This document shows, piece after piece, positions 35,851-44,059 of a DNA stretch of 64,000 nt. The number at the start of each line of letters is the position of its first letter. The first letter of the stretch is position 1. The notes below the pieces were generated by a model. The model was not told where the DNA came from and searched no databases. It was given only the letters and a program-made list of their open reading frames with translations. The position numbers and the translations under genes were made by a program. The stretch is from Gallionella sp. (lineage in GTDB: Bacteria > Pseudomonadota > Gammaproteobacteria > Burkholderiales > Gallionellaceae), in contig JAUSMR010000097.1 of assembly GCA_030645955.1 (NCBI GenBank), forward strand, positions 93,650 through 157,649. The letters run 5' to 3'.

Positions 35851-37173
35851 TCAGATTTTCCTGACGAACACTTTCGACTTCCGCTGATAGTTGTACAGCG
35901 ACTTTTTCTGCGCAGGCAACGCCGAGACATCGGCCTCATTGAAACCGCGCTCGACGAACCAGTGCGCGGTGCGCGTTGTGAGCACGAACAATTTCTTCAG
36001 ACCCTGCGATTGCGCGATGCCGATCATATGGCCGAGGATGGCTTGGCCGTAGCCGCGATCCCGGCATTGCTCATCCACCGCGAGGCAGGCCAGTTCGGCG
36101 GCGGCCTCGTCGGGGAACGGGTACAGCGCGGCGCAGCCGACGATGCGGTGGTCGTGTTCCAGCACCACGAAGCGCGTGATTTCGCGTTCCAGCAGTTCGC
36201 GGTTGCGCCGCACCAGAATGCCGGCGGCTTCCAATGGGCGCAACAAATGCAGGATGCCGCCGACATCTTCGATCGTGGCGGCGCGCAGGGTGTTGAGCGT
36301 GCTCTCCACCACCATCGTGCCGATGCCTTCGTCGCTGAACAGTTCCTGCAGCACCGCGCCGTCGGTGTGGCGGCTGATCAGGTGGGTGCGCGCCACGCCG
36401 GCTTCGCAGGCGCGGATCGCGCAGGGCAAAAACATGGACACGTCGTCCGGCAGTTTGCGTTTGCCGGAAAGCACTTCCTGCGCCTGGACGATAGTGAGTT
36501 CCTTGAGCAGCTTGCCCTTCTTGTCCTGAACACCGTCGGTGTCCATCAGGAACACCAGCTTGTCGGCATCCAGCGCGATCGCGGTGGCGGTGGCGATGTC
36601 CTCCAGCGTGACGTTGAACACCTCGCCGGTGGGCGAATAACCGAGCGGCGAGAGCAGCACCACCTCGCCGAAATCCATGCGGTCGTTCAGCGCCGCAACA
36701 TCCACCTTGCGCACGCTGCCGGTGTGCATCAGGTCCACGCCGTTGATCACGCCGATGGGTTGCGCGGTGATGAAATTGCCGCCCGCGACGCGGATATCGG
36801 CGTTGGCCATCGGCGAATTCGCCAGCCCCATCGACAGCAGCGCCTCGATCTCCACGCGCACCCGGCCGACCGCCTCCTTCACGCACTGCATGGTTTCCGC
36901 ATCGGTCATGCGGATGCCCTGGTGATACGTGTCGCCGAGATTGTTTTTCGCCAGATGCTGTTCGATTTGCGGGCGCGCGCCATGCACCAGCACCAGCCGG
37001 ATGCCGAGCGCGGCAAGCAGGTTGAAATCGTGCGTCAGTTCGACAAACTTGCCGTCGGCGACCACCTCTCCGCCGAACGCTATAACAAAAGTTTTACCGC
37101 GAAATGCGTTGATGTAGGGTGCGACGGAGCGGAACCAGGCAACAAAGTCGGCGGATGTGGTGGCAATGGGCAT
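35851..37173 (-). CDS. argA: N-acetylglutamate synthase
   Basis: The 440-residue protein joins an amino-acid-kinase-like domain (about 1-290: FVIAFGGEVVADGKFVELTHD, RLVLVHGARPQIEQHL) to a GNAT acetyltransferase (about 295-430: ELACLAVDEQCRDRGYGQAI is the acetyl-CoA loop). This is the classical ArgA layout; the kinase-like half binds arginine for feedback inhibition. It makes N-acetylglutamate from glutamate and acetyl-CoA, the first arginine-synthesis step. Confidence 0.95.
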   Translation of the reverse strand: MPIATTSADFVAWFRSVAPYINAFRGKTFVIAFGGEVVADGKFVELTHDFNLLAALGIRLVLVHGARPQIEQHLAKNNLGDTYHQGIRMTDAETMQCVKEAVGRVRVEIEALLSMGLANSPMANADIRVAGGNFITAQPIGVINGVDLMHTGSVRKVDVAALNDRMDFGEVVLLSPLGYSPTGEVFNVTLEDIATATAIALDADKLVFLMDTDGVQDKKGKLLKELTIVQAQEVLSGKRKLPDDVSMFLPCAIRACEAGVARTHLISRHTDGAVLQELFSDEGIGTMVVESTLNTLRAATIEDVGGILHLLRPLEAAGILVRRNRELLEREITRFVVLEHDHRIVGCAALYPFPDEAAAELACLAVDEQCRDRGYGQAILGHMIGIAQSQGLKKLFVLTTRTAHWFVERGFNEADVSALPAQKKSLYNYQRKSKVFVRKI

Positions 37174-37221
37174 TTAATAGCTCCTGATGTATGTCTTTTG
37201 TACAGCGCGCATCATGCCGCG

Positions 37222-37407
37222 CTAAGCATCATCTAGCAACTGCCCGGCAATTGCCCAGTTTTCGTCGGGCAACTCATCGAAGGCAATGTAAGTATAGGAT
37301 TTCGGCTTGAGCGCGATGCGCTCCAGCGTGTCGGTGATTTCGGCGGCGATTTTGGCTTTCTGTTCGCGGGTCAGTGTTCCCGCGATGCGGATGTTGACGT
37401 AAGGCAT
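37222..37407 (-). CDS. 4-oxalocrotonate tautomerase family protein
   Basis: This 61-residue protein begins MPYVNIRIAGTLTREQK, so removal of Met exposes the catalytic N-terminal proline. YIAFDELPDENWAIAGQLL ends the single beta-alpha-beta unit. Tautomerases of this size form hexamers and isomerise keto-enol substrates; the physiological substrate is unclear. It lies upstream of argA on the same strand, 48 bp away. Confidence 0.88.
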   Translation of the reverse strand: MPYVNIRIAGTLTREQKAKIAAEITDTLERIALKPKSYTYIAFDELPDENWAIAGQLLDDA

Positions 37408-37446
37408 CTCTTTATTCTCCTTTGTTAAACCTTAAAACGGATTCCT

Positions 37447-37538
37447 GTCCACGAAACTCACGAAAAAAAGCATCGCACCGGGTGACGGCATTGTTTGTTA
37501 AGTGTGCTGTGTTCGTGAATTTCGTGCTTTTCGTGGAC
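37447..37538. repeat. Inverted repeat between the tautomerase and rsmE genes
   Basis: GTCCACGAA (37447-37455) and TTCGTGGAC (37530-37538) bound a region rich in CACGAA/TTCGTG, including ACTCACGAAAAA and TTCGTGAATTTCGTGCTT. It can fold into a long imperfect hairpin and fills the gap between two same-strand genes. Confidence 0.65.
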
Positions 37539-37547
37539 GAATTGCTC

Positions 37548-38294
37548 TTATAGGTTGAAATCCCCCCACAACGTTTGCAACGCGGACAGCCCGGCCACCG
37601 CCGCGGTTTCGGTGCGCAGCACTCGCGCTCCCATACGGATTGGCGTGAAACCGCAGCGCAATGCGCTGTCGCTTTCCACCTGGGTGAAGCCGCCCTCCGC
37701 GCCAATCAGCAATACGACTTTGCCCTGCGGCTTCTGCTGGCTATGCAGTGTGGCCGCGCCCTGCGGCAGCAAAATGAATTTTGCGGCTGACGATTCCTCC
37801 GGCAGTTCTTTCATTTGTTGCAACCACGCCATGATGCCCAGCGGCGCATGGATCTCCGGCAGCACGTTGCGCCCGCATTGCTCGCAGGCGGAGATGGCGA
37901 CCTGCTGCCAGTGTTCGAGGCGCTTTGCGGCGCGTTCGGCGGACAATTTTGCCACGCTGCGTTCGGTATCGAGCGGCTGGATTTCCGTAACGCCCAGCTC
38001 GGTGGCTTTTTGTATCACCCAATCCATTTTTTCGCTGCTCGACAAGGCTTGCGCCAGCATTACCTGCAACGGTGATTCGCGGTTGACGCTGCATGGGGCA
38101 ATATCTCCCACGATTACGCGCTTGCCGCTAAGCACGGTTACCACACCGTGGCATTCGTTGCCGATGCCGTCGAAAATTTCCACCCGGCTTCCCTCGCGTA
38201 AACGCAGCACACGCGAGGCGTGGTGAGCCGCGTCCGGAGGCAAATCGAAAGTACCGCTGAGCGGCAGCGGCGGGGGGCAGTAGAAGCGTGGCAT
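37548..38294 (-). CDS. rsmE: 16S rRNA U1498 N3-methyltransferase
   Basis: The start at 38294 (MPRFYCPPPLPLSG) matches the family N-terminus, giving 248 residues; a frame to 38342 adds a non-conserved leader. It has HHASRVLRLREGSRVEIFDG (PUA-like part), QKATELGVTEIQPLDTERS and the SPOUT knot LLIGAEGGFTQVESD with MGARVLRTETA. RsmE methylates U1498 of 16S rRNA using SAM. Confidence 0.95.
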   Translation of the reverse strand: MPRFYCPPPLPLSGTFDLPPDAAHHASRVLRLREGSRVEIFDGIGNECHGVVTVLSGKRVIVGDIAPCSVNRESPLQVMLAQALSSSEKMDWVIQKATELGVTEIQPLDTERSVAKLSAERAAKRLEHWQQVAISACEQCGRNVLPEIHAPLGIMAWLQQMKELPEESSAAKFILLPQGAATLHSQQKPQGKVVLLIGAEGGFTQVESDSALRCGFTPIRMGARVLRTETAAVAGLSALQTLWGDFNL

Positions 38295-38367
38295 GGTCAA
38301 GGCGCAAATGAAAGAGGGGGTCGGCGTGATAATATAACGCATTAGAGAATGTTATCAGGAGTTTGAA

Positions 38368-38949
38368 ATGGCAAGCCTGCAACCCCCGTTGTGCGATTTT
38401 GGCTGGAAAGCGCGCGATTTCGACCTGCCCGGTGTGGACGGCAAGAGGTATAGCCTGGCCAATGCGCGCGGCAAAAACGGCTTGCTGGTGATATTTATCT
38501 GCAATCATTGTCCTTACGTGAAATCCATCCGCGACCGCATCGTGCGCGACACGCGCGAGCTGCAACAGCATGGCGTCAACAGCATCGCCATCATGTCCAA
38601 CGATCCCGCCGAATATGCGGAGGATTCCTTCGACAATATGAAACTGGTGGCGCAGCAATACGGCTATCCGTTTCCTTATGTGTGGGATGAGACTCAGCAG
38701 GTCGCCAGGAATTACAGTGCGGTATGCACGCCGGATTTTTTCGGCTTCAACGCCAGTCTTGAGCTGCAATACCGCGGCCGGCTGGATGCGTCACGCAAGG
38801 AGGCTGTTCCCGGCGCGCCGCGCGACTTGTTCAACGCCATGGTGCAAATAGCGCAGACCGGGCAAGGGCCGCGCGAGCAGCTTGCCAGCATGGGCTGTTC
38901 CATTAAATGGCGCAGTGAAGCGCAAGACGGCAAGTGGAAAGCAGAATGA
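38368..38949 (+). CDS. Thioredoxin-family / peroxiredoxin-like protein
   Basis: The 193-residue protein has a thioredoxin fold with the active-site segment FICNHCPYVKSIRDRI (about residues 46-61); only one Cys of the usual CxxC is in the CPYV position, with another Cys three residues before it (C-N-H-C). It continues IMSNDPAEYAEDSFDNM and CTPDFFGFNASLELQY, as in the AhpC/TSA-like redoxin family. It may reduce peroxides or serve as a thiol carrier. It overlaps the next gene by 4 bp. Confidence 0.8.
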   Translation: MASLQPPLCDFGWKARDFDLPGVDGKRYSLANARGKNGLLVIFICNHCPYVKSIRDRIVRDTRELQQHGVNSIAIMSNDPAEYAEDSFDNMKLVAQQYGYPFPYVWDETQQVARNYSAVCTPDFFGFNASLELQYRGRLDASRKEAVPGAPRDLFNAMVQIAQTGQGPREQLASMGCSIKWRSEAQDGKWKAE

Positions 38950-39758
38950 ACCATCCAACTCCAAACAGTATGGGCGCGCTGCTCAAGGCGGCGATTGCGG
39001 CGGTCAAGCTGGTGACGGCTGAAGAAATCATGCCGCGTTATCTGAAGGTGGCACATCAACACAAGAGCGACGGCAGTCTGTGCACTGAGGCGGATCTTGC
39101 CGCGCAAAGCGCGTTGACCAGGAAACTGCAGGCAATTCTCAATGTGCCGGTGCTGGGCGAAGAAATGACTGAAGCCGAGCAACACGCGCTGTGGAAGGCG
39201 GGCCATGACGGCCTGTGGTGCATCGACCCGATAGATGGCACGTCCAATTTCGTGCGCGGACTGCCGTATTTTGCGGTGTCTGTCGCGTTGCTGCGCGAAG
39301 GCAAGAGTGTATTGGGTGTGGTGTATGACCCGGTGGCTAATGAGATGTTTGCTGCAGAGCATGAGCGCGGCGCGTTTCTGAATGGAGAAAAACTGGTTGG
39401 CCGCGAAGCGGAGGGTACGCTGGCGCAAGCCCTGGCCAGCGTGGATTTCAAGCGCCTGAAAAAGAAATTAGCCACGCAACTGGCGATCCAGCCGCCGTAT
39501 AGTTCGCAACGCAACTTTGGCGCGAGTGCGCTGGACTGGTGCTACACAGCCATGGGACGCAATGACGTGTATTTGCATGGCGGGCAAAAGCTCTGGGATT
39601 ATGCCGCCGGTTTGCTGGTCTTGCAGGAGTCGGGTGGCCATGCCTGCTGCATCGAGAACGATGATTTTGCACAGGGCGACATCTGGCTGCGTACCGTCAT
39701 CGCCGCGCGTGATAAAAAGTTTTTTGAAGAATGGAAGCACTGGATACGGGCGCAGTAG
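38946..39758 (+). CDS. Inositol monophosphatase family protein
   Basis: The ATG at 38946 overlaps the previous stop and gives 270 residues. The metal-binding motifs are VLGEEMTEAE, DPIDGTSNFVRGLPYFAVSV (about residues 95-114) and the distal KLWDYAAGLLVLQESGG. Members hydrolyse inositol phosphate, fructose bisphosphate, histidinol phosphate or PAP. The sequence does not pick among them. The stop TAG lies within a GTAGGGG-type palindrome. Confidence 0.88.
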   Translation: MNHPTPNSMGALLKAAIAAVKLVTAEEIMPRYLKVAHQHKSDGSLCTEADLAAQSALTRKLQAILNVPVLGEEMTEAEQHALWKAGHDGLWCIDPIDGTSNFVRGLPYFAVSVALLREGKSVLGVVYDPVANEMFAAEHERGAFLNGEKLVGREAEGTLAQALASVDFKRLKKKLATQLAIQPPYSSQRNFGASALDWCYTAMGRNDVYLHGGQKLWDYAAGLLVLQESGGHACCIENDDFAQGDIWLRTVIAARDKKFFEEWKHWIRAQ

Positions 39759-39782
39759 GGGCGCAAGTCCTTACGTTCGTAC
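39755..39782. repeat. Degenerate GTAGGGG palindrome overlapping a stop codon
   Basis: GTAGGGGCGCAAGTCC followed by TTACGTTCGTAC (39755-39782) is a decayed form of the perfect palindrome at 59293-59318 (TACGGGCGCAAGG and complement). The stop TAG of the phosphatase gene is at 39756-39758. Confidence 0.6.
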
Positions 39783-39797
39783 AATAAAGGGATACTC

Positions 39798-41171
39798 GTG
39801 AAAATATTGATACTCGGTGCAGGACAGGTCGGTTCTACGGTAGCAGAAAATCTGGTTGGCGAGGCCAATGACATTACCGTCGTGGATTCCGATGGCGACA
39901 AGCTGCGTCAATTGCAGGACAGGCTGGATTTGCGCACGCTGACCGGTAATGCGGCGCACCCTTCCACGCTTGAGCAGGCGGGTATCGCCGACACCGATAT
40001 GCTGCTGGCCGTCACGCAAAGCGACGAGGTCAATCTGGTGGCCTGCAAGCTGGCAGCCACGCTCTACAACACGCCGACGCGCATCGCCCGTATCCGCGCC
40101 ACCGATTACCTGGAACGCCAGGAGGTGTTCAGCGCGGAAAATTTCTGCGTGGATTTTTCGATATGTCCGGAACAGATACTCACCGAATACATCGTCAAGC
40201 TGATTGAATTTCCCGAAGCGCTGCAAGTGCTGGAATTCGCCGGTGGCAAAGCATCGCTGGTGGCGGTGCGCGCCTTCGAGGGCGGGCCGCTGGTGGGCAA
40301 GCCGCTGAGTTTTCTGCGCACTCACATGCCGCAAGTCGATACGCGCGTCGCGGCGATTTTCCGCAAGGACGGGCCGCTTATTCCCGAAGGCAATACAGTG
40401 GTCGAAGACGGCGACGAAATTTTCTTCATTGCGGCAACCGGCAACATCCGCAGCGTGCTCAAGGAAATGCGCCGCATGGACAAACCCAGCAGGCGCGTGA
40501 TGATCGTCGGCGGCGGCAACATTGGTCGCCGCCTGGCCAAAGCGCTGGAGCATGACTATCAGGTCAAACTGATCGAATACAACAAAAAATCCTGCGAAAA
40601 ACTGGCTGGGGAACTGGCCAACACGCTGGTGCTGCACGGCGACGGCACGGATGAAAAGCTGATGCAGCAGGAGAATGTCGGCGATGTGGACGTGTTCTGC
40701 GCGCTCACCAACGACGACGAGAACAACATCATGTCATCGCTGCTTGCCAAACAGGGCGGTGCTCGCAAGGTGATTGCGCTGATCAACCGCAGCGCGTATG
40801 TCGGTCTGGTGCAGGGCGGCAAGATCGACATCGCGCTGTCTCCGGCACAGGTCACCATCGGTTCGCTGCTTGCTTATGTGCGCCAGGGAGATGTGGCGGC
40901 AGTGCACTCGTTGCGGCGCGGCGCGGCGGAGGCGCTTGAGCTGGTGGTGCACGGCGACCGGCAATCCTCGCGTGTGGTGGGGCGGCGCATCGATGAAATC
41001 GACCTGCCCAAGGGAGCGACTATCGGCGCGATCATGCGGGGTGATGAGGTCATCATGGGCCATCACGATGCGGTCATCGAAGCCGAAGATCATGTCATCG
41101 TGTTCGTCATCAACAAGCAGATGGTGAGGAAGGTCGAGAAACTGTTCCAGGTCAGCCTCGGGTTTTTCTGA
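39798..41171 (+). CDS. trkA: Trk potassium transporter, NAD-binding peripheral subunit
   Basis: The 457-residue protein has two RCK units. The first begins MKILILGAGQVGSTVAENLV; the second begins VMIVGGGNIGRRLAKALEHD (about residue 235). Each has an RCK_N nucleotide fold and an RCK_C ligand domain. TrkA gates the TrkH channel in response to NAD(H)/ATP. Its stop overlaps the trkH start (ATG at 41171), so the two are co-translated. Confidence 0.95.
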   Translation: MKILILGAGQVGSTVAENLVGEANDITVVDSDGDKLRQLQDRLDLRTLTGNAAHPSTLEQAGIADTDMLLAVTQSDEVNLVACKLAATLYNTPTRIARIRATDYLERQEVFSAENFCVDFSICPEQILTEYIVKLIEFPEALQVLEFAGGKASLVAVRAFEGGPLVGKPLSFLRTHMPQVDTRVAAIFRKDGPLIPEGNTVVEDGDEIFFIAATGNIRSVLKEMRRMDKPSRRVMIVGGGNIGRRLAKALEHDYQVKLIEYNKKSCEKLAGELANTLVLHGDGTDEKLMQQENVGDVDVFCALTNDDENNIMSSLLAKQGGARKVIALINRSAYVGLVQGGKIDIALSPAQVTIGSLLAYVRQGDVAAVHSLRRGAAEALELVVHGDRQSSRVVGRRIDEIDLPKGATIGAIMRGDEVIMGHHDAVIEAEDHVIVFVINKQMVRKVEKLFQVSLGFF

Positions 41172-42631
41172 TGCAAAGCGCGCTGGCCGTTATTCATGCT
41201 TTAGGTTTGATGCTGGTGGTATTTAGCGCCGCCTACATCATGCCGGTGGCTACCGCTGTGGTCTACTCGGATTACGCCATGCTGCTGGATTTTTTGCTGG
41301 CGATGGTTTGGACATTGTCCATCGGTTTTCTGATGTGGTTGCTGACGCGGCGTTACAAGGGCGAGCTGTCAATACGGCACGGCTATCTGCTGGTGGTGGG
41401 CATGTGGACGGCGATGCCGGCAGTAGCAACACTGCCCCTGCTGCTGGCATTTCCGGATTTGTCCTTTACCGATGCCTATTTCGAAACCATGTCCGGCATG
41501 ACCACCACCGGCGCGACCGTGCTGACCGGGCTGGACGACCTGCCGCCCGCGATCAATGTGTGGCGGCATGAACTGGTCTGGCTGGGCGGCATGGGCATCA
41601 TCGTGCTGGCGGTGGCGATCCTGCCGCTGCTGGGTATCGGCGGCCGGCAGTTGTTCAAGGCGGAGACGCCGGGGCCGATGAAGGATGCCGCGCTGACGCC
41701 GCGCATCGCCGAAACGGCGCGCAACCTGTGGCTGGTGTACTTCGGCATCACCGTGACCTGTATCGCGTCGCTGAAACTGGCCGGCATGAACTGGCTGGAC
41801 GCGATCTGCCATGCTTTTTCCGCAATGGGGCTGGGTGGATTTTCCACTCACGATGCCAGCGTCGGCTATTTTAATTCTCCGGCAATTGAAGCGGTGCTGA
41901 TTTTGTTTATGTTGATTGCAGCGACGAATTTTGCCACCCATTTTCTGGCTTGGCGCGCAAAAAGCTTGTCGCTTTATTTGCGCGATGTGGAAGGTCTCGC
42001 CACAGTCACCGTTACCCTGGCAAGCTGTGCAGGGATAGGCGCGTTTCTCTGGTGGCAAGGCACTTACCCGGGTTTCTGGACGGCGTTGCGCCACGCCAGC
42101 TTTAACCTGGTTTCGCTGGCGACCGACTGCGGCTTTGCCAGTGCGGACTTCAATCAATGGCCGATTTTTGCGCCGCTGTGGATGCTGTTTCTGAGTTGTG
42201 TTGTGGCCAGTTCCGGCTCCACAGGGGGCGGAATCAAGATGGTGCGCACCATGATTCTATTCAAGCAGGCCGGACGAGAGTTCCTCAGGTTGCTGCATCC
42301 CACGGTAGTCAATCCAATGAAGATCGGCGGTCAAGTGATAGCCAACAACATCGTGTTCGCGGTGCTGGGTTTCATCTTTTTATATTTCATGAGCGTGGCA
42401 ACACTGACCTTTGTATTGCTGATTAGCGGACTGGACTTTATCTCCGCATTCTCCGCGATTATTGCCTGTATCAACAATGCAGGGCCAGGTCTGGGTGTGG
42501 TGGGTCCGGCCAGCAACTTTGGTGTGCTTACCGATTTCCAGACCTGGGTATGCACGTTTGCCATGCTGATCGGGCGGCTGGAAATCTTCACGGTGCTGAT
42601 CCTGTTTACCCCGCATTTCTGGCGGCGGTAA
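41171..42631 (+). CDS. trkH: Trk potassium transporter, membrane subunit
   Basis: The 486-residue protein has four M1-P-M2 units. The pore loops are readable: MSGMTTTGATVLTGL, FSAMGLGGFSTHDASVG, VSLATDCGFASADFNQW and INNAGPGLGVVGPASNFG. The glycines of these loops form the K+ filter. SSGSTGGGIKMVRTM is the conserved TrkH loop. It moves K+ inward together with TrkA. Confidence 0.95.
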   Translation: MQSALAVIHALGLMLVVFSAAYIMPVATAVVYSDYAMLLDFLLAMVWTLSIGFLMWLLTRRYKGELSIRHGYLLVVGMWTAMPAVATLPLLLAFPDLSFTDAYFETMSGMTTTGATVLTGLDDLPPAINVWRHELVWLGGMGIIVLAVAILPLLGIGGRQLFKAETPGPMKDAALTPRIAETARNLWLVYFGITVTCIASLKLAGMNWLDAICHAFSAMGLGGFSTHDASVGYFNSPAIEAVLILFMLIAATNFATHFLAWRAKSLSLYLRDVEGLATVTVTLASCAGIGAFLWWQGTYPGFWTALRHASFNLVSLATDCGFASADFNQWPIFAPLWMLFLSCVVASSGSTGGGIKMVRTMILFKQAGREFLRLLHPTVVNPMKIGGQVIANNIVFAVLGFIFLYFMSVATLTFVLLISGLDFISAFSAIIACINNAGPGLGVVGPASNFGVLTDFQTWVCTFAMLIGRLEIFTVLILFTPHFWRR

Positions 42632-42748
42632 ACCGTCTGTCGGGAAAAACGCGATGACAGAGGCGGGGAGATACGTTAGCATGGCCGCCTCGAAATCGTT
42701 GAAAACACAGATGATGAGTGCATCAGCGCCAAATCAAGAGGGATCAAG

Positions 42749-43162
42749 ATGAGCGAGGAAAAGCCATTGACAGGAGTGAAGGTGTTGCTGATCGACGACA
42801 GCAATACCATCAGGCGTAGCGGAGAGATATTCCTCTCGCAGGCGGGATGCCAGGTTTTCCTTGCCGAAGACGGTTTTGACGGCTTGGCCAAGGTGGTAGA
42901 CAACCAGCCCGACGTCATTTTTGTGGACGTGATGATGCCGCGCCTGGATGGGTATCAAACTTGCGCGCTGATCAAAAAAAACCAGCAGTTCAAAAGCACC
43001 CCCGTGATTATGTTGACCAGCAAGGATACGCTGTTCGACCGCGCACGCGGAAAAATGGTCGGTGCGGATCAATATCTGATTAAACCCTTCAATAAAAAAA
43101 GTCTGATAGAAGCAGTCATCATGCATACTCAAGAGAAAAAGGAAGCTGATTATGGCCATTAA
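42749..43162 (+). CDS. pilG: Response regulator PilG (Pil-Chp system)
   Basis: This 137-residue single-domain receiver has the acidic pair in VLLIDDSNTIRR, phospho-acceptor Asp60 (FVDVMMPRLDG), the Thr/Ser switch in IMLTSKD and Lys112 in LIKPF. TSKDTLFDRARGKMVGADQY is the PilG-specific stretch. In type IV pilus chemosensory systems PilG takes phosphate from ChpA and promotes pilus extension and cAMP production. It overlaps pilH by 11 bp. Confidence 0.93.
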   Translation: MSEEKPLTGVKVLLIDDSNTIRRSGEIFLSQAGCQVFLAEDGFDGLAKVVDNQPDVIFVDVMMPRLDGYQTCALIKKNQQFKSTPVIMLTSKDTLFDRARGKMVGADQYLIKPFNKKSLIEAVIMHTQEKKEADYGH

Positions 43163-43517
43163 GAAGGTTTTGGTAGTGGACGATTCGGCGACCGAACGCC
43201 ATATTCTCGGGGAGATTTTAGGCAAACAGGGGTTTGAGGTTTCTTTTGCCGACGATGGCGAAAAGGGCGTGGAACAAGCCAGGCTGAACAAACCGGATTT
43301 GATCATCATGGATGTGGTGATGCCCGGAATGAATGGATTTCAGGCGACCCGGGCAATATCCAAAGATCCCGAAACACAACATATTCCGATAATCATTTGT
43401 ACCACCAAAGACCAGGAGACCGATAAAGTTTGGGGTGTGCGGCAGGGGGCCAAAGACTATGTGGTCAAGCCGATAGATGCCGCCGAGCTGTTGGGCAAGA
43501 TCGCCGCATTGGGTTAA
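43152..43517 (+). CDS. pilH: Response regulator PilH (Pil-Chp system)
   Basis: The 121-residue receiver starts MAIKKVLVVDDSATERHI, has Asp54 (IIMDVVMPGMNG), and carries the PilH-typical ICTTKDQETDKVWGVRQGAK and YVVKPID. PilH acts as the counterpart of PilG, tied to retraction or acting as a phosphate sink. Start of pilH overlaps the pilG end. Confidence 0.93.
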   Translation: MAIKKVLVVDDSATERHILGEILGKQGFEVSFADDGEKGVEQARLNKPDLIIMDVVMPGMNGFQATRAISKDPETQHIPIIICTTKDQETDKVWGVRQGAKDYVVKPIDAAELLGKIAALG

Positions 43518-43531
43518 GCGGCCAGGCAATC

Positions 43532-44029
43532 ATGTCAAAACGGCTCAATTTGCGCGAGTTCCAGCAGGGTCTGATCGACCGGTTGCAGGCGACGGATACG
43601 TCTGAAGCGCGGATATCTACGCTGGGCGTACAGATAGCCGGGCGAAACTGGCTGGTGGAAATGGGAGATATCGCCGAGGTGTTGCCATTGCCGCCGTTGA
43701 TCATTGTGCCGCTTACCAAGCCGTGGTTTCGCGGCGTGGCGAATGTGCGCGGCAACTTGTATAGCGTGGTCGATATGGCTGCCTATGAACACAGCGGGGT
43801 GGTATCCGGCGGTGTTAATAATCGCGTGCTTCTGGTTGCGGGGCGGCATGCTATTAATGCGGCGTTGCTGGTCGATGGTGTGTTGGGTTTGCGCGATGCC
43901 CGGTCGTGGCGGCAAAGCGAGGGTATTGATAAGCAAACCGAATATCACGATGAGCGCGGCGCGTCCTGGCGCAAACTGGATGTGCATGGTCTGGTAGAAC
44001 AAGCGGAGTTTTTGCAAATAGGCAATTAG
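43532..44029 (+). CDS. pilI: CheW-like adaptor PilI
   Basis: The ATG at 43532, 14 bp after the pilH stop, gives 165 residues. After a short leader, the CheW domain shows GRNWLVEMGDIAEVLPLPPL and KPWFRGVANVRGNLYSVVDM, the PilI form of the receptor/kinase coupling motif. PilI links the MCP PilJ to the kinase ChpA. Confidence 0.9.
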   Translation: MSKRLNLREFQQGLIDRLQATDTSEARISTLGVQIAGRNWLVEMGDIAEVLPLPPLIIVPLTKPWFRGVANVRGNLYSVVDMAAYEHSGVVSGGVNNRVLLVAGRHAINAALLVDGVLGLRDARSWRQSEGIDKQTEYHDERGASWRKLDVHGLVEQAEFLQIGN

Positions 44030-44059
44030 TCATTCCCGTCTGATTATAAGGAAAACAAT

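Noticed and set aside
35803..37236. Long + strand open frame (477 codons) opposite argA
   Set aside because: The protein lacks domains and is rich in His, Gln and Arg, while the minus strand encodes an intact ArgA.
37412..37705. Minus-strand frame overlapping the rsmE end
   Set aside because: It is out of frame with rsmE and partly repeat-derived, with no start signal or motif.
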